Source: Cephalothrix simula (lineage: Eukaryota; Nemertea; Palaeonemertea; Archinemertea; Cephalotrichidae). Taken from it: a DNA stretch of 18,447 bases. The notes under the pieces were generated by a model that did not search any database, was not told where the DNA came from, and saw only the letters and a program-made list of their open reading frames with translations. The stretch spans positions 1 through 18,447 of the forward strand of contig JAXIUW010222507.1 of the NCBI GenBank assembly GCA_035591015.1. The letters are read 5' to 3'. Shown piece after piece: positions 9,245 through 18,447 of the stretch. Each line of letters opens with the position of its first letter. Positions within the stretch are counted from its first letter, which is position 1. The position numbers and the translations under genes are program-made.

Positions 9245-9512
9245 ATCAGCTCTCAAATTGACGAAAAAAAAAATGAAAACCTTTTCTGTTACCGTCGAAT
9301 AGTGCTAATAAAATTCGACAGGTTCTAATCAAAATCTATTGAATGGTGCGTTTATGTTCAATAGTACTGTGCTTACAATTGAGTGACATTTCAGAACATT
9401 GATTACTTTTTAAATTCAAACTTAAACGTTAAATTACCAAAGTCATCTAAGTAAACAAAATATGTTAAGTTAGAGTCTTCTTTTTAAAAACAACTTAAGA
9501 TCACTTAAGTTT
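9245..9512 (+). other. Noncoding spacer between pol and the polypurine tract
   Basis: AT-rich 3' untranslated part of the retroelement. There is no frame with envelope features such as a signal peptide, glycosylation-rich ectodomain or membrane anchor, so the element looks like a non-enveloped retrotransposon. Confidence 0.6.
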
Positions 9513-9521
9513 AAGGGGGGA
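9513..9521 (+). promoter_or_regulatory. Polypurine tract
   Basis: AAGGGGGGA lies directly before TGTCAT, the outer edge of the 3' LTR. Its position and composition fit the plus-strand priming site of LTR retrotransposons, and it places the 3' LTR start at 9522. Confidence 0.8.
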
Positions 9522-9670
9522 TGTCATTGTCATGTGTGAGTTATACCCCCTCCGGAAGTAACTCTGTTGCATCAAGTTTAAAGTCATTTGATTGTATCAG
9601 ATATATGTGTGAGGAAATACAAGCATGGCCACTTTCTAGTAGAACATGCGTTTGTTCTTTGTTCATGATA
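9522..9670 (+). repeat. 3' LTR (149 bp, with a doubled TGTCAT edge)
   Basis: From 9528 it matches the 5' LTR across about 143 bases with seven substitutions and one single-base indel counted by eye. It starts with TGTCAT twice in tandem (9522-9533), whereas the 5' copy has it once. It ends TTCATGATA at 9670, followed directly by GTGAG. Confidence 0.85.
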
Positions 9671-9675
9671 GTGAG
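9671..9675 (+). repeat. 3' target-site duplication GTGAG
   Basis: Exact copy of the five bases at 7130-7134 on the far side of the element. It fixes the outer boundary of the 3' LTR at 9670. Confidence 0.8.
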
Positions 9676-10985
9676 AGTTTATAGTTTATGTGCCCTGTGC
9701 TATATTTGAGACATTCAAATAGATTTTTCGGAAAGACAAAATCCAAAGCTTTTTCAAACGGTAAATGTTGCATCTCCCTAGACATCCAATAAGATCCCCA
9801 TTCAAGTGGAAGACAGGAAATTTTTATGATTCAATTACATAGGGAACATATTCCAGTACTCTGCGCTTCATTCTTTACTGATGCCTTTGCCATAGTTAAT
9901 ACTTCACAAACTCATCTGGAGATCTTATTGTCCAGTTTAATGTAATTCTCTTCCTGTGACAGATTATCAGCCTAAAGGAGTCGATGTTTGGACCAAATGC
10001 AGGTTCTCATCCCCAAAGCTTCATATGAAAAACGCTGCTCTTGTGCTTTGTTCCAGTGGTTCAGAAAATAAGAATGTTATGATTCTGAGCGACAATGCAA
10101 TTTATAGTATCCTGACCTTACGTACAGAATCAGGGGGAACAAGAGTCAAGTCAGTGCAGGGAAGTGTAAAGATTCTTTTCAGTGTTGTGAGAGAGCATCA
10201 ACCTCCATTAATCTCCGCAATAAACTGACACAAGATGCTCCGGTATATGGGTATATGTATTGGTTACCCCTTGCCAAAACTCCAGGGCATATGCAAAAGA
10301 TGAGTTATCGATTCCCTGTAACGGCGTGAGGGTATATGACGTATGTGCGATCTCTCCCTCACTCTCTGGCTCGGTTGTAACGTAGATCACCATGACCTAT
10401 GGCTATCGTTCTGCAATCACATCAACCGTGTCTGTTGAAATTTGACTTATGCGCGGACTCTTGCATTGCTGCCTTGCTATATAACTTAGACCTCCCGCCA
10501 GTTTGCGGTTACAGTCGCCAGTAGGGTCGGCTAATTCGCTAAATGCTTTGAAGTTCATAAAATTTAAACCTCTCAGCTTAGTTCACTTAAGTTTCCTGAT
10601 AATGGAAACCTCTGCATAGCGTTGGCATGCGGCAAGAGGATGGGTGAGCTTTATGCACTTGCTATACCCTCCTTCAAATACCCGATACGGAGTTTTTTAG
10701 CCTCGTCATTCCTGTCGATCCTAATCAAAGTTACTATAATTTGTGCCCACTTCAAGCAATTTGATTCAATTTAGCCCGGACAAAACGTCCCTAGGAAGGC
10801 TAGAGAGTGGCTTACCATACCTCACTCCCAGGAAGATTCCCATTGAGTAACAGCAGCAACAGCTACAAGACGGATGGTGTCCACCATAAAGATTTGTTAC
10901 TCAACATTGAATGAGAAATCTATAATCCACACCCCGATTCTCGCTTTGATAGAACTTACCCTTGCGAGTTATTGGAACTTTCTTT

Positions 10986-11027
10986 GGCGTGGTTATAGAA
11001 TAAAAAGGCGTGGTTATAGAATACAAA
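10986..11027 (+). repeat. Two-copy tandem repeat, period 21
   Basis: GGCGTGGTTATAGAATA occurs at 10986 and again at 11007, followed by AAAA and CAAA respectively. A local tandem duplication inside the intron. Confidence 0.75.
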
Positions 11028-11744
11028 CTCTAATCAGACGCGATTATTATATTGCAAAAGACGTATCTTAACTTCTGAAGTTCCCGCAGTTTTAAGCTTA
11101 ATTTCACATGCCATAACGTTATGTAACCAATTATATACGCAAGGTCACTAAGAAAATATCTATGAGTGTCATTATTTTATTGCTAGAATCGATTATACGT
11201 AAACCAAATAGCATTACGATGGAACGCGTTCACAACATGAACTGGTATAGGTAATTTCAGGGTGCGAGAGGGGAGCATTTATCCTGTGTTGAGGATGTCC
11301 TCTCTTACCTTGTCGACAAATACTATTAAGGTAAAATTCATTTAATTCAGATTTAATTTAAAAAAAAAACACTTTATGGGCAGTGCATCCTGCATATAAA
11401 AAAAACGGTGCATTATCAAATATTTTTAATGAGGATTAAAATGTCACAAAAAAATAACAAACATAGTCTTACATTTGTATTGGATTCTAGCAAGGAGTAA
11501 ACTATACAAATGTTAAAAAAACAAGCTAAAAATGCCAAAATGTTTAACTATCAGATTACATGTATTTTAATACGAATTAATGACTGAAACGGTAAATGCT
11601 GTAGCATCAATAAAAACCTATATTCGTTTCTTACTAATGACCAATAAGTGATGAAAGACTAACCAATAAGTTAGATACTGTACATGAAACTCCCATGCTA
11701 CTCAACGGAATAATTTCTACTGGAAATATCACCTTGACACATAA

Positions 11745-11790
11745 GAAGGTAAACCCCATCAGGACCCGAAGGTAAACCCCATCAGGACCC
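11745..11790 (+). repeat. Perfect two-copy tandem repeat, period 23
   Basis: The 23-base unit beginning GAAGGTAAACCCCATCAGGA is present twice in succession without a mismatch (11745-11767 and 11768-11790). Its identity and higher GC against AT-rich surroundings suggest a fairly recent duplication. Confidence 0.85.
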
Positions 11791-13667
11791 ACGTTTATCC
11801 AATAGACTATGCAATATCTAATATGTACTAAACTATACCTACAATTTAGAACAATGTATATCATAACACAAAAATGTGTTTACAGATAGGCACTTCAGAG
11901 TTCAAACTGCACACCAATTCAGTGCAAAGAAAATGTTTTGTGCTTCTGCAATGCTACCCATAAAACAACAAAATATTAAATAAGTCTAACACCTATATTC
12001 GTCTTGACGATTGAACACTGCATTAACCTAAAGAGCATTTAAAAAAATCCCAAAAACAGTAGTCTTAGATACTTTTTATGGGGTTTTCACAGCAACACCT
12101 ACTTTATTAATGGCTTTCGGATAAAGCATTAACATAAAAAACCTTTAAAAGGCTATCATTAATGGTAATGTCGTTTGTGGAACATTTACTTTTGTCAAGG
12201 TTGTAACCACTAGGACGACTGACCTCTGTAAAGATTTTGTATAGCCAACACAAAAGAAGCCAGGGTTATTTATGTAGAGATTTGTGTCCTTGACAAGTAT
12301 ACGGTAGGCCTATATGTTTTATATGTAACACTGACACCTACTACTCTAGTCGTTAAGACCTTTTACACCTTAACTTCATTTCCCTAATTTTTTTGGGATT
12401 TTATAAAACACTACTTTAATACATTGCACAACCGTCAAATAAAAATGAGAGAGATGTTAATAAAAAACAATGATTTTCAAAATCAATTCACTTTTTTAAT
12501 ACATAGGGAGTGTAAAACTATACCTACATTTAAAAGTGAATACAATAAAAAATACTAAAAATATTAATAATTAATAATATTCTATAGCAAACAATATATT
12601 AATCCAACATAGGCTCTATGATATTGATAAATATACTGTAAAGATATAGCGATTTCTAAATAGCGAAATACACTGTAGCTGAAAACTGAATCTATAAACC
12701 AAAATCGTAAAATTAACTTCTTCATTTTATCAATTTAGTCAGTTGAAAATTCATGAGCGACAATTTTTTACTTGGCATTATGCATGATAACGTGATCTGG
12801 TAGTGTGATTTCTAAAGTCAACAGTGCATGATTTTATGATTTTATATTAGGACAACGATCTTTAGAGAAAAATAACTATATACAATTTGCGAATTGCCTA
12901 CGTAACTATTCACACTGCCTGGTCAATCTAGAGAACCTTAGTGTTTTACCCTATGTCATATCGGGCTATTTTAACTAATCTGCATGGTAATATTGTCTGT
13001 GTCCATGTAAAGAAACGCAAATAAAGCGCAGCATGGATTCCGGTACAATAAAGAAATTTTATATCCAAAAAATCACCTTTGACTTTAGATGCAAAAACAC
13101 ACTATAATTTTGTGTATTGACTAATGTAGGCCCTACATGAACGTGTATTACATGAATTTTCAACAAGTATAAAATGAACGCTCATTTATCTTAGGCTAAG
13201 AAGCCAACAACATTCAATAAACAATAACACAAACCCTTCATCATGGCTCTCATCTTGGCCGGTAAAAATGCCCATCTACCGGTAGGCTTGTTTGCCATAT
13301 CAATAAGAGAGAAATAAAGATTCTAAAATCAATAGTTTTTCACTAAGCTAGAAAAAGGTGAAAATGAGGTGCAAGAAGTTAGCAAATAAAATTGTAGGAC
13401 CATTAACAGATTAATGATGATTCAATTAGTTAACTCTTTCTACAAATTAGTGTATGATGTACAGAAATAAGGGATTTCGTTGGACACTTTAATTATGCCT
13501 AGAGATGTGAAGATCATAAAAGATAAAAATAAAAATCAAATGGAATAAGGATTTTGCACCGGGTTTTGCTATAAAAGCAGTGTTTCCACGAGATGTACTG
13601 ATCAAATAACTCCATCAATTTTGCGTATGTCAAAGCATTACAAAAAGCATGTATTACCTAGTATCAA

Positions 13668-13699
13668 AAACTAATGGTCTCAATTGAGATCATTAGTTT
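13668..13699. repeat. 32-bp near-perfect palindrome
   Basis: The left half AAACTAATGGTCTCAA and the right half TTGAGATCATTAGTTT are reverse complements with one mismatch and no loop. The flanks (CTAGTATC on the left, CTGCTAGTAT on the right) add weaker symmetry. It could form a cruciform or RNA hairpin; origin unknown. Confidence 0.75.
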
Positions 13700-14336
13700 C
13701 TGCTAGTATTTATTTTTAAATTTTGGGGTAACATTTCATAAATCCTCTTAGAAATTTCGCACTTCAAGAAGTTGGGCCCATAAACAATAATTGTCAAAAT
13801 CTTATGCTTTTATTCACTTATTTGTCTATATATCTAAATGGATCTAATGATAACAACTTGACTCGCAGCCAACCCAAGATTTATTTTTAAGATAAGGATG
13901 ATAATTTATTGGTAAGTAAGCTTTATTGGACATATGTTTTGCCCTTTTATATAACCCTTTGACAGAGTTTATTTGCCTTATGGTAGCTTCCACGAGCCCT
14001 TTAAGAAGTTAAGATAAAAAATTACGAATTAAAAAAGAGGACCAAGGTCTCGTTTGGTTTTACATAGTTTTGGATCGAGTGTAACACATATCATATGTTA
14101 CAACTAACTTTCACAATTATTTAGACCAACACTCCCTCCCAGCTTGGAAGCCATCACAAAGCTTTGTTTTTTATTTCCTACGTCAGACTTTCTCAGTGTT
14201 GAATAAACCCGTGGAAGAACTTATCCGCTAGCACAAAACCTATGTGTTTTTTGACCCTATAATCAACATATAATCTTTTGTCCCTCAATGCCTGGTACAG
14301 ATTCTACACTTTCATAGTATTTTCCCTAACCTTAAA

Positions 14337-14386
14337 GAAATCTTCCTACATTTCATTGTAAGAAGATTTCATTTCAAGAAGATTTC
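14337..14386. repeat. Small inverted and direct repeat cluster
   Basis: GAAATCTTC (14337-14345) is inverted as GAAGATTTC at 14362-14370, and that word is repeated directly at 14378-14386. ACATTTC follows or precedes the units. A local structured repeat without an evident function. Confidence 0.6.
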
Positions 14387-15598
14387 TTACATTTCCAATT
14401 CTTCATGCGGGATATTTCGCATAATGCCCTCCAAAAAGCCCCTTGTCTATTGGTGAGCTTTTTTACTTTTTCATGCCTAATTCTCTGGCAAAAAATTAGA
14501 ACAAAAGTTGGGTTATCTATAATGTCATCGGTTGTCATTTACTCTGTATATTCCCAGGGACATAAATTCAAAAAAGTCATCTCTGTTTTGAACAGAAAAG
14601 GATCATACCATAGGTACTGTTTGTGAAATATTTTCATATTTGAATACCTTCTATCTAATAATTCTTCTTCACTGAAGTTTAGATGGCATTGGCACAAAAT
14701 AGAACTTGAACGTCCGTTATTCAATTTTTATTTAGCAAAGGTAGTTTAATTCGGCTTTGGTAAAGGGATAGTTTCTGTAGAAAACTTATATATCAAAATA
14801 ATCCATGCTTTGATGATACTGTGGCACACACACGGTAACTGTCTTTTAAAAAGTTTAGAAAAGCCAGCACTAAAGATAACTGATGCAACTAAATATACAC
14901 CAGTACATGAGTAGTCTGGTACAGTAGTAGGACAATCGTGCCCTGAACCATGCAATGTTTCATTTATAATGCAGCTAATCCATCTGAAAATCAAATTGTG
15001 ATAAATTTTCCCCAAAGGACCTACTGTTATGGTTCTGCTCTGTGATTTAAGACTGGAGAGAAAGTAATAAAAAGCGAAATCAATATGATAATAATTTTGG
15101 TTGGGACGATTATGTCTCTCCATATACGTGGCTCTAATCATGTATTCTATTTCCACCTTTGAGGAAAACGAATCGTACTCAATAAACAACACTACGTAAT
15201 AGTCCTTGTTATTAATGGAACGAGATAATTAGAAGTGTTGCATTCTCTTTCCTCATCTCCCTGTTTCCCACCAAAATATCATTACAAAATTACTATTGTA
15301 TATTTTTACATCACAACATATTATTAAAAATAAATATAGGAATAGGGCGCTTTTAAACCAAATACAAAGATTAATAGTTAATTTGTTAAGATAATTCAAA
15401 AAAAATTATGTTCTTCAACATAACGCCAATGGCGTCTTCAGACTGCACAAAAATCAATGAGAAGAACTTATAGTATGACAGGCAAAGTATGAACATGCAT
15501 ATGGGATGCCCTGATGAGATGAAATAAAATAGGTATTTTAGACACATAAAAATCTATTAATACGACGTCATTTAGACAAAAGAGAAGAACTAATACAA

Positions 15599-15620
15599 GT
15601 ATATGTATATGTATATGTAT
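15599..15620 (+). repeat. Short (GTATAT)n microsatellite
   Basis: About 3.7 units of GTATAT in an AT-rich setting. A simple repeat. Confidence 0.8.
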
Positions 15621-16376
15621 CATTTCTTCCACGGCTGATATTTCTAATCCTTTGTCGAAAAGGCAGAAATTACAGAATACAAAGGCAACAGATAACAAAA
15701 CTATTTTATAGTGTATAATGACCAAGCCTAAAAAATGAGGAAGAAAAATGAAATGACGTCTATTAGTCGACTTAGTTAGATTTAGGGGGCTACATTTCTC
15801 TAATATAAATTCCAGGGGCCGGAAAATAGGTAATACTAGGTAAAAATTAACAAGCATATTTTTATCCGAGCTTTGTCTTCATCTACGATCGAGAAAATAT
15901 TCTTTCTAACCTTGGAAGTCCATTAGATGAGATTAGATTTCTATTCTTGTGTAATTTATTCCTTGATACTTCAACGTTGGAAATAAAATGAAATACGACT
16001 TTGAATCAATCGATTCTAATGGTATGCTGTAAAGTAGCTTATTTTCAATCGATTTCATAAAAGAATGATTATATGAATAGAAACAACATGAGGTAGAAAT
16101 GATCAGAAATAGATGTGTGTTCGATTTTTCTTCAAGGAAAAACTTGTAAAAATGAGTAATTAATTCATATTCTATCACACCATAACTACTGAACCATCAG
16201 TGGACAAGGTAAAGAGTTAATTAAGGTTAAATATGATCAAATAACATTTAAGCAACATGCTTTTTGCAATGCCTTTTTATACTCATACTGATAAAATTTA
16301 CTTAATATCACTTTTTTCAATTCAAATGTGTAAATGTGTAATTTTCTAAAAAAACAAAGAATAATAATAAGCTTAC

Positions 16377-16989
16377 CTTTTGCAGTTCCAGGATTTGACA
16401 CTAGGTGATAATTGGCAAGCTTCTTTCCTGTTGCAGCAGGCGTTGAATGAATTTTTCCTAAAAGAGGAGCTTTTTTAAATTTAGGTTTATTATTTGAGCT
16501 TTGAGAGTTTATTGAATCATCTGACGATGATTTTTGGCTAACAACATCCTCAAAATGAGTCTGTTTACCTCCAGGAAGAGTAGATGGTTTTATATCCACA
16601 AAGTCACAGTAAGAAAACTGGTCATCATCAGAAAAACATGGTGTGTTTGGAGGGGGGTTGGCAGGTGCTGGCACAATTTTCCAGGTAGTTGATAATCCAT
16701 CATCTATTTTTTGAACATAATGGTCCGTATCCTTTGGTATATGCAATTGTCTACCTCCAACGGAGGGAGGGTCTGTAAACATAGTCTCATAGCCTGGAGG
16801 GTTAGGTTCTAATGGATTATTATATAAATTCAGTTTACAAGGTTCAGGATTTGAAGGACTAGCTTGGCTTGGCGGATGTGTATAACAGCTTCCATAAGTA
16901 TCACTGCTAGCTGTACTACCCTGCCGGCCAAGGTTTTCCATTTCAATGTAAGCACGTGGATCCTTACTGTCAAAACTTTCCTTCATATC
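16377..16989 (-). CDS. Upstream exon of an unidentified minus-strand gene (PPxY-bearing disordered tail)
   Basis: A 613-base coding exon: 204 codons plus one base of a split Gly codon. It follows a good acceptor (TTCTAATTTTTTGTTAG|GAT, intron ending at 16990) and ends at AAAG|GTAAGC. An ATG one codon inside the exon (16986) could be the start, or the frame may continue from an exon outside the window through phase 0. The protein is hydrophilic and probably disordered, rich in Ser, Pro and Asn. It contains GRQGSTASSDTY near the start, a PPGY motif (NPPGYETMF, PPxY type, known to bind WW domains such as those of NEDD4-family ligases), a Pro-rich stretch (PAPANPPPNTP) and a Ser-rich acidic stretch. 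There is no transmembrane segment or enzymatic motif. The composition suggests a cytoplasmic tail or scaffold region (inference). I do not recognise the family. Readthrough past the donor gives about 43 unrelated intronic residues, which I exclude. Confidence 0.72.
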
Positions 16990-17366
16990 CTAACAAAAAA
17001 TTAGAAAACAATTCAGAAAATATTGATTAAGTAATATTTTAGAATTACATGTGCTTTGAAAAGATAAGTGCCGCGTAGGGTGTCCAGATCTCATAAAAAA
17101 TAAATGGGCAAGATTTCTATTTCAGTCAACCATCTTTGGTATTTCGTTTTCGTTTCTCGAGACCTCTTGATACAGGGCGAGAGTATTATGTAACTTGAAA
17201 TATGGTCACTAACATAAATTTTCTATGTTACTAACAAATTGTAATATACACAGCGATACAGTGTCCGAAAAATACTCTTTTTTCTCAAGGAGCAAGCAAT
17301 CAAAGATTAAAAAATAGTTAGAACCCTAACGGCAAGAATCTATAAAAAGAATATGAATCGCCTGTA
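16990..17366. other. Upstream intron or 5' flank
   Basis: AT-rich DNA immediately upstream of the 16989 exon on the minus strand. It contains that exon's pyrimidine-rich acceptor tract. No other coding segment is visible. Confidence 0.4.
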
Positions 17367-17570
17367 TTTTTATGTATAGGTGGTTGTTTCGACCGCGCAA
17401 GAAATAGAAATACTTCAGCTTTTTCCGGCGACCAGCTGCTATATAAATACACAATTATGCCTCAATAAATACACAGAGTGATATCAGATATAATTGTTTT
17501 GAGGGAAGCCGACCGATCCAGAAGCCTTTCTATTTCTTGCACCGTCGAAACAATCACCAATACATAAAAG
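17367..17570. mobile_element. Short inverted-repeat (MITE-like) element
   Basis: About 50 bases at 17367-17418 (including GGTTGTTTCGACCGCGCAAG and AAATAGAAA) are repeated in reverse complement at 17520-17570 (TTTCTATTTCTTGC, CGAAACAATCACC) with a few mismatches. They enclose about 100 bases without a coding frame. The layout resembles a small non-autonomous DNA transposon, but I could not fix a target duplication, so the ends are approximate. Confidence 0.6.
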
Positions 17571-17744
17571 AAATAGGTGGTTCATATTATTGTGATAAAT
17601 TCTTGCTTAAGGGCTTTTTAATAAATTAAAGTAGTAAAGAAGTAGTTTAATATATTTAAAGTTGGAGTGGAGGTGCCCCTCTAGTTCCTTCTTATGGAAG
17701 CGTTATGAAAACTTTATAAATATCACACCAAAAAATTAAATGAT

Positions 17745-18330
17745 AGGGGAGACTGGGGCTAGTTGGGCCCCTTTTTCGTAAAAGTCCAATGGATATAAAA
17801 CGGTTTGAGTTAAATCTAAGATAACGACGCCAAAAGGTATTCCTGATACTGCTCTATTAAGACCTAAAGCATTTTGAAATCAAAGCGATCGATCATGCGT
17901 AAAAATTTATTCCAAAATTCGACATCGAGTGGTTCAACGTGCCCCAACCGGTGGGGTAGGTTGGGCCATCAAGTGGGACAAGTTGGACCACCCATAAATC
18001 ATTCAGATATAGGCATGATTGAATAATTAAACGAGTTTAATCCGTGTTATACATGTTGTATTAACCTTTTGGAATATTTTTTTTTGCTTACAAAAAGTCA
18101 GGTTTGTGAATGTGCGTTTTTCCTCGGTCTACCTCTACTCTTAGTTGAAGATAACGTTTTTTTGGGGCTTTTTACGTCTTTTTGGCCTTTTTCTTCCCAA
18201 CTTATAAAGATCAACAAAAACATCATATCAGTGCGACGTTATCACGTTAGATAACAGATGGGGTAAATTAAACCATCTGAAACGATGTCTCAATGTGCCC
18301 CACTTCGACTGTCCCAACCTACCCCACCAT
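17745..18330. repeat. Dispersed-repeat-like stretch with GTTGGGCC-type motifs
   Basis: Begins GGGGAGACTGGGGCTAGTTG (about 17748) and contains related G-rich words GGTGGGGTAGGTTGGG (17950-17965) and GACAAGTTGGACCACCC (about 17977). The 16-base word at 17950-17965 recurs exactly in reverse complement at 18313-18328, next to a GTGCCCCACTT inverted match. Such TGGGGxAxxTTGGGCC words are common in interspersed repeats of several animals (from memory). No coding frame is supported; the long T runs in the middle are noncoding. Confidence 0.5.
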
Positions 18331-18447
18331 GACCTTCAATCACAAAACACGTAATCCGGGCACTTAATACATGAAATTACGAACTCACTCGAGCAATTCA
18401 ATTATATACATATTAATTGATACATATATAAGTACTCGATGGCATAT
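18331..18447. other. Window end, nothing identified
   Basis: AT-rich sequence after the repeat-like stretch. I see no gene or boundary. Confidence 0.4.

Larger units (their letters stand above)
7135..9670 (+). mobile_element. Defective Ty3/Gypsy LTR retrotransposon
   Basis: A 2.5-kb insertion bounded by near-identical short LTRs and a 5-bp target duplication. Order of parts: 5' LTR, primer-binding site, start of gag, tail of reverse transcriptase, RNase H remnants, integrase, polypurine tract, 3' LTR. RT-RNase H before integrase is the Ty3/Gypsy order. The interior is only about 2.25 kb, roughly half the usual size, because the rest of gag, the protease and most of RT are missing. No envelope frame is seen. 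By eye the LTRs differ at 7 substitutions and 1 single-base indel over about 142 positions, so the insertion is not very recent. It sits antisense to the host gene. The Leu-tRNA-type primer site and short LTRs resemble the Mag/SURL lineage (inference). Confidence 0.9.
3808..16376 (-). other. Inferred ~12.57-kb phase-1 intron
   Basis: The donor at the upstream exon reads GCAAAAG|GTAAGC (intron begins at 16376) and the acceptor reads TTTTACAG|GT (intron ends at 3808). Both are near-consensus and both split a codon after its first base, joining as a Gly codon. No convincing coding exon lies between them. The interior is AT-rich and holds an LTR retrotransposon, short tandem duplications and palindromes. 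A small unrecognised exon inside cannot be excluded. That both exons belong to one gene is inferred from strand, phase and similar composition. Confidence 0.6.
9676..16376. other. Remainder of the long intron, no supported gene
   Basis: AT-rich throughout, most strongly at about 11300-13900. Open frames are short or lack motifs. A 90-codon plus-strand frame at about 9956-10228 and minus-strand frames at about 14746-15192 and 15468-15857 have no recognisable domain or matching splice sites and I leave them uncalled. Short tandem duplications and palindromes are listed separately. Confidence 0.45.

Noticed and set aside
9956-10228. 90-codon plus-strand open frame
   Set aside because: Reads more like protein than its neighbours, but has no ATG start (begins at a CTG-like position), no known domain and no splice support.
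14746-15192. 148-codon minus-strand open frame
   Set aside because: No motif, composition typical of translated AT-rich intron, and no matching acceptor/donor pair in phase with the flanking exons. A missed exon cannot be fully excluded.
15468-15857. 129-codon minus-strand open frame rich in Leu, Ile and Phe
   Set aside because: The hydrophobicity comes from T-rich codons; part of it is the GTATAT microsatellite. No family resemblance.
16237-16376. C-terminal extension of the 16377-16989 exon
   Set aside because: It lies beyond a strong GTAAGC donor, is AT-rich and unlike the preceding protein; it is intron readthrough.
3344-16989. Teneurin, Fat-like cadherin or MEGF/Draper cytoplasmic tail
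   Set aside because: I considered these because of the disordered PPxY-bearing tail, but I found no motif specific to any of them. The family is left unnamed.

Overview
This is eukaryotic, almost certainly animal, nuclear DNA. It is AT-rich and gene-sparse, with spliced exons bounded by GT/AG sites, a small GTPase of the Rab/Ras superfamily, a tRNA-derived SINE-like head, a long terminal-inverted-repeat element with a TA duplication, and a decayed Ty3/Gypsy LTR retrotransposon. No bacterial operon, rRNA gene or CRISPR array is visible. The LTR element's Leu-tRNA-like primer site and Mag/SURL-like style suggest a marine invertebrate (echinoderm, hemichordate or lophotrochozoan), but the sequence does not settle the phylum.

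Region by region: 1-890 holds nothing I can call. At 1020-1655 on the minus strand is an intronless 211-residue Rab-like GTPase with a CaaX-type C-terminus and unusual switch residues; a possible poly(A) signal follows at 891-896. A 566-bp fold-back/MITE-type element lies at 2431-2996, flanked by TA on both sides. A tRNA-derived SINE head starts near 3077.

The rest of the window is dominated by one minus-strand gene of unknown family. I see two of its exons: an upstream exon at 16989-16377 and a downstream exon at 3807-3344. Their splice phases match (phase 1, a Gly codon split G|GT), and they join without a frame change into 358 codons ending in a stop. The product looks like a disordered Ser/Pro/Asn-rich tail with a PPxY motif and an acidic dileucine motif, which would fit the cytoplasmic tail of a membrane protein (inference). 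The intron between them would be about 12.57 kb.

That intron carries a Ty3/Gypsy element (7135-9670) inserted antisense to the host gene, with 142-149-bp LTRs, a 5-bp target duplication GTGAG, a primer site and a polypurine tract. A large internal deletion joins the start of gag to the end of reverse transcriptase, and pol is broken by frameshifts. The intron also has several short tandem duplications and palindromes. Upstream of the 16989 exon are a short inverted-repeat element (17367-17570) and a dispersed-repeat-like stretch with GTTGGGCC-type motifs (17745-18330).

I found no clear new biological system. The items most worth a second look are the GTPase with substituted catalytic positions, the unidentified gene with its stop codon placed next to a strong splice donor, and the structured repeats.
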